Below, piece after piece: positions 62,258 through 64,000 of a stretch of DNA of 64,000 nucleotides. Position 1 is the first letter of the stretch; each line of letters opens with the position of its first letter. Origin of the DNA: Microtetraspora sp. NBRC 13810. GTDB lineage: Bacteria; Actinomycetota; Actinomycetes; Streptosporangiales; Streptosporangiaceae. Under the pieces are notes generated by a model. It ran no database searches. It saw only the letters and a program-made list of their open reading frames with translations, and was not told the origin of the DNA. The translations under genes were made by a program, and so were the position numbers. The stretch spans positions 1-64,000 of the forward strand of contig NZ_BSRQ01000023.1 of the NCBI RefSeq assembly GCF_030268685.1. The letters are read 5' to 3'.

Positions 62258-64000
62258 CCCGGATGGAGAACGTCGTGGGGGATCGGGTGCTCATCGCCGT
62301 GCAGGCGGTGAACATCTCCCGGCTGTCCACCCATCCGGTGCCGACCGTGCCCGGCACGCTGATCGTCGTCGCGGGCGCCGGGCCGAAGGACTCCAACGGC
62401 GCGGGCAAGTCCTCGTTCATCGCGGCGATCACGGCGTTGCTCGGCGACGAGCAATGGCGCTTCGCCTCGGGTGCCAAGACGGTGGCCGAGCTGCTGTTCA
62501 ACGCGGAGCTGGCCACCGGGGCGGGCGGCCGGCAGTGGGCGAGCGCCGATCACGGCTACATCGTCGGCGTCTTCGACCACGCCACCCCCGGCGACCCGCT
62601 GACCGTGTGGCTGCGGGTCAACCAGGAGGCGCCGCACCTGGAGATCCGCTGGACCTCGGGGGTGTACGTCTCCACCGCGCCCTCGGAGGCCGAGCGGGTG
62701 GCCCGTGCCGACGAGATGTGGCTGACGCTGCCGCGTTCGGCGGGCCGGCGCGACGTGGTGGCGCGCGACCTCACCAAGTTCCTGTACGGCGACCGCGTGC
62801 GCTGCGTGTCCTTCCTGTCCACCTCGGTGCGTACCAAGGTGGCCACCAACCTGCTCTCCCAGCCGCTCAACGAGATCTCCCCTGAGCGGGTCTTCGAGGC
62901 GGTCGCCGCGCTCACCGGGCTCGACGCCGAGCTGGACCTGGAGCGTGAGGCCAGGCGGGACGAGCACGCCAAGCGGGTGCGGGCGGCGCAGGCGGGCGAG
63001 CGGCTGCGCGAGTTCGGGGCGGAGTCCCGGTCGCTGCTGGTCACCTTCGACCGCCGTGACCAGGCGAGGATTCACCTGGCCGACGCCCTGCGCTGCTGGC
63101 GGGGGCGGCTGGCGCGCCGCCTGGCGGACGCCGGTGAGCGCGACGCCGCGCTCGCCGGCGACCTGGAGAGGCACCGGGCGGCGGCGCTGGCCGCGGCCGA
63201 GGCGATCGCCGCGGTCAAGGCCGAGATCGCCACCCTGAAGGACGACACGGTGGCCAGAGGTCTCGCCGAGGCGCGCAGGGGGCTGGCGGAGACGCAGGCC
63301 AGGGCGGCGAAACTGGAGGCCGACCGCGCCGTCGCGGAGAACTCCGCGGACGAGCTGCGCGGCCGGATCCCCGGCCTGGAGGAGGCCAGGCGCTTCGCCG
63401 ACGGCAGGGAGGTGCCGGCCGCCGAGCGGGAGCTGGCCGAGGCCAGGCAGCGGCTCAACGCCGCCCTGAAGGCGCTCGGGGTGGCCGACCGCGAGGTCGA
63501 GGGCGCCGCCGCCGCGCTGGACGACGCCGAGGGCGGCCCGGCCGCGGCCCAGCTCAGGACGCTGGCCGAGGCGGGGGTGGCCGCCAGCGGCCTGCTCGAC
63601 GCGGTCGACGTGGCCGAGCAGGCTCGCGACAACGCCCCGTCGCCCGCGCCGCTCGACGGGCTGCGCGGCTGGCCGCACGAGCACGCGGTGATCGTCGACG
63701 CCGCCGAGCTGACCGCCGCGTCCAGGGCGCTCGCCGAGCTGCCCGGGTCGGTGCTGGTCAGCGCGGCGGGCGTCACGGTCGTCGGGTCGTTCGACGCCGT
63801 GACCACCGGCAGGGAGGCCAGGATCAAGGCCGCCGAGCAGCGGCTGAACCGCGCCCGCGACGCGCAGGACGAGGCGGCCGGGGCGGTGCGCGCGGCCGAG
63901 GACGGTGTGGCGGAGGCGTCGCGGCGGCTGGAGGGGGCGCGGGCGGGTGTCCGGCTCGCCGACATCGAGCGCAGGCTCGCCGAGCGGCGGGAGCGGCTGA
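62254..64000 (+). CDS. SMC/MukB-like ATPase, N-terminal part (cut by window end)
   Basis: The frame from GTG 62254 runs open to the window end (582 codons seen). It begins with an ABC/SMC nucleotide-binding lobe: Walker A GPKDSNGAGKSSFIAAITAL (Lys52), with Q-loop and other landmarks less clear (VAELLFNAELATGAGG, DVVARDLTKFLYGDRVRC). A coiled coil begins near residue 235 (LDLEREARRDEHAKRVRAAQ, heptad pattern) and runs to about 455. A non-coiled segment at about 470-520 (GLRGWPHEHAVIVDAAELTA to VTVVGSFDAV) could be a hinge, and a second coil follows. The layout is SMC-like, as in MukB/MksB/JetC. The C-terminal lobe and any JetD gene lie beyond the edge. Confidence 0.75.
   Translation, partial: MTRMENVVGDRVLIAVQAVNISRLSTHPVPTVPGTLIVVAGAGPKDSNGAGKSSFIAAITALLGDEQWRFASGAKTVAELLFNAELATGAGGRQWASADHGYIVGVFDHATPGDPLTVWLRVNQEAPHLEIRWTSGVYVSTAPSEAERVARADEMWLTLPRSAGRRDVVARDLTKFLYGDRVRCVSFLSTSVRTKVATNLLSQPLNEISPERVFEAVAALTGLDAELDLEREARRDEHAKRVRAAQAGERLREFGAESRSLLVTFDRRDQARIHLADALRCWRGRLARRLADAGERDAALAGDLERHRAAALAAAEAIAAVKAEIATLKDDTVARGLAEARRGLAETQARAAKLEADRAVAENSADELRGRIPGLEEARRFADGREVPAAERELAEARQRLNAALKALGVADREVEGAAAALDDAEGGPAAAQLRTLAEAGVAASGLLDAVDVAEQARDNAPSPAPLDGLRGWPHEHAVIVDAAELTAASRALAELPGSVLVSAAGVTVVGSFDAVTTGREARIKAAEQRLNRARDAQDEAAGAVRAAEDGVAEASRRLEGARAGVRLADIERRLAERRERL

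Overview
The window is very GC-rich, uses many GTG and some TTG starts, and is packed with actinobacterial families: XRE regulators with paired small proteins, a Ser/Thr kinase with a low-complexity tail, WS/DGAT, LytS/LytTR beside acetate symporters, and a Streptomyces-type leucine catabolic operon. It fits a filamentous actinomycete, probably of the Streptosporangiales type (inference from family make-up only). Many adjacent genes are coupled by ATGA/GTGA overlaps. Several starts lie 6-8 nt after a TANNNT-like -10 box, which suggests leaderless mRNAs.

Layout. 1-2235 is a gene graveyard: a transposase tail, a decapitated NucA/NucB-type nuclease, an intact SUKH (SMI1/KNR4) gene, an internally deleted IS5-type transposase relic and a frameshifted SDR tail joined to a helical tail. 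2236-9815 holds single genes: a quinone-oxidoreductase-like MDR enzyme, a ClpX-zinc-finger/HTH protein with two palindromic operators, an NTF2-like protein, MarR divergent from a Tat-exported sulfite-oxidase-like enzyme, a glycosyltransferase and a WS/DGAT acyltransferase. 9953-16088 is an acetate/monocarboxylate uptake island on the minus strand: LytS-LytTR-small membrane protein-symporter, then DUF485-ActP behind a Crp-like site. 16143-35842 is mixed: HIT plus acyl-CoA dehydrogenase, lipid kinase, secreted M6 protease, GlcD-like oxidase, Ser/Thr kinase, enoyl-CoA hydratase, an XRE triad, TetR, an FAD oxidoreductase, psuG-psuK and a repeat-rich protein of unknown function.

36004-46434 is a branched-chain amino-acid catabolism block: MccB-MccA-HMG-CoA lyase-acyl-CoA dehydrogenase with a divergent TetR, an MFS transporter, and a fused E1 alpha-beta 2-oxoacid dehydrogenase. 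46439-49391 holds CorA, an amidohydrolase and an M50-type membrane protease. 49403-55906 is the aerobic phenylacetate pathway: a TetR (PaaR-like), a matching operator, and paaZ-A-B-C-D-E. PaaABCDE epoxidise phenylacetyl-CoA and PaaZ opens the oxepin ring; PaaK, PaaG, PaaF, PaaH and PaaJ are not here.

55946-58765 encodes a MoxR ATPase carrying about 600 residues of tandem low-complexity repeats. The right edge (59322-64000) is the most notable part. It holds three translationally coupled genes: a winged-helix kleisin-like protein, a larger winged-helix protein, and an SMC/MukB-like ATPase cut by the window end. The order matches MukFEB/MksFEB and Wadjet JetABC, but the sequences do not look like the canonical families.
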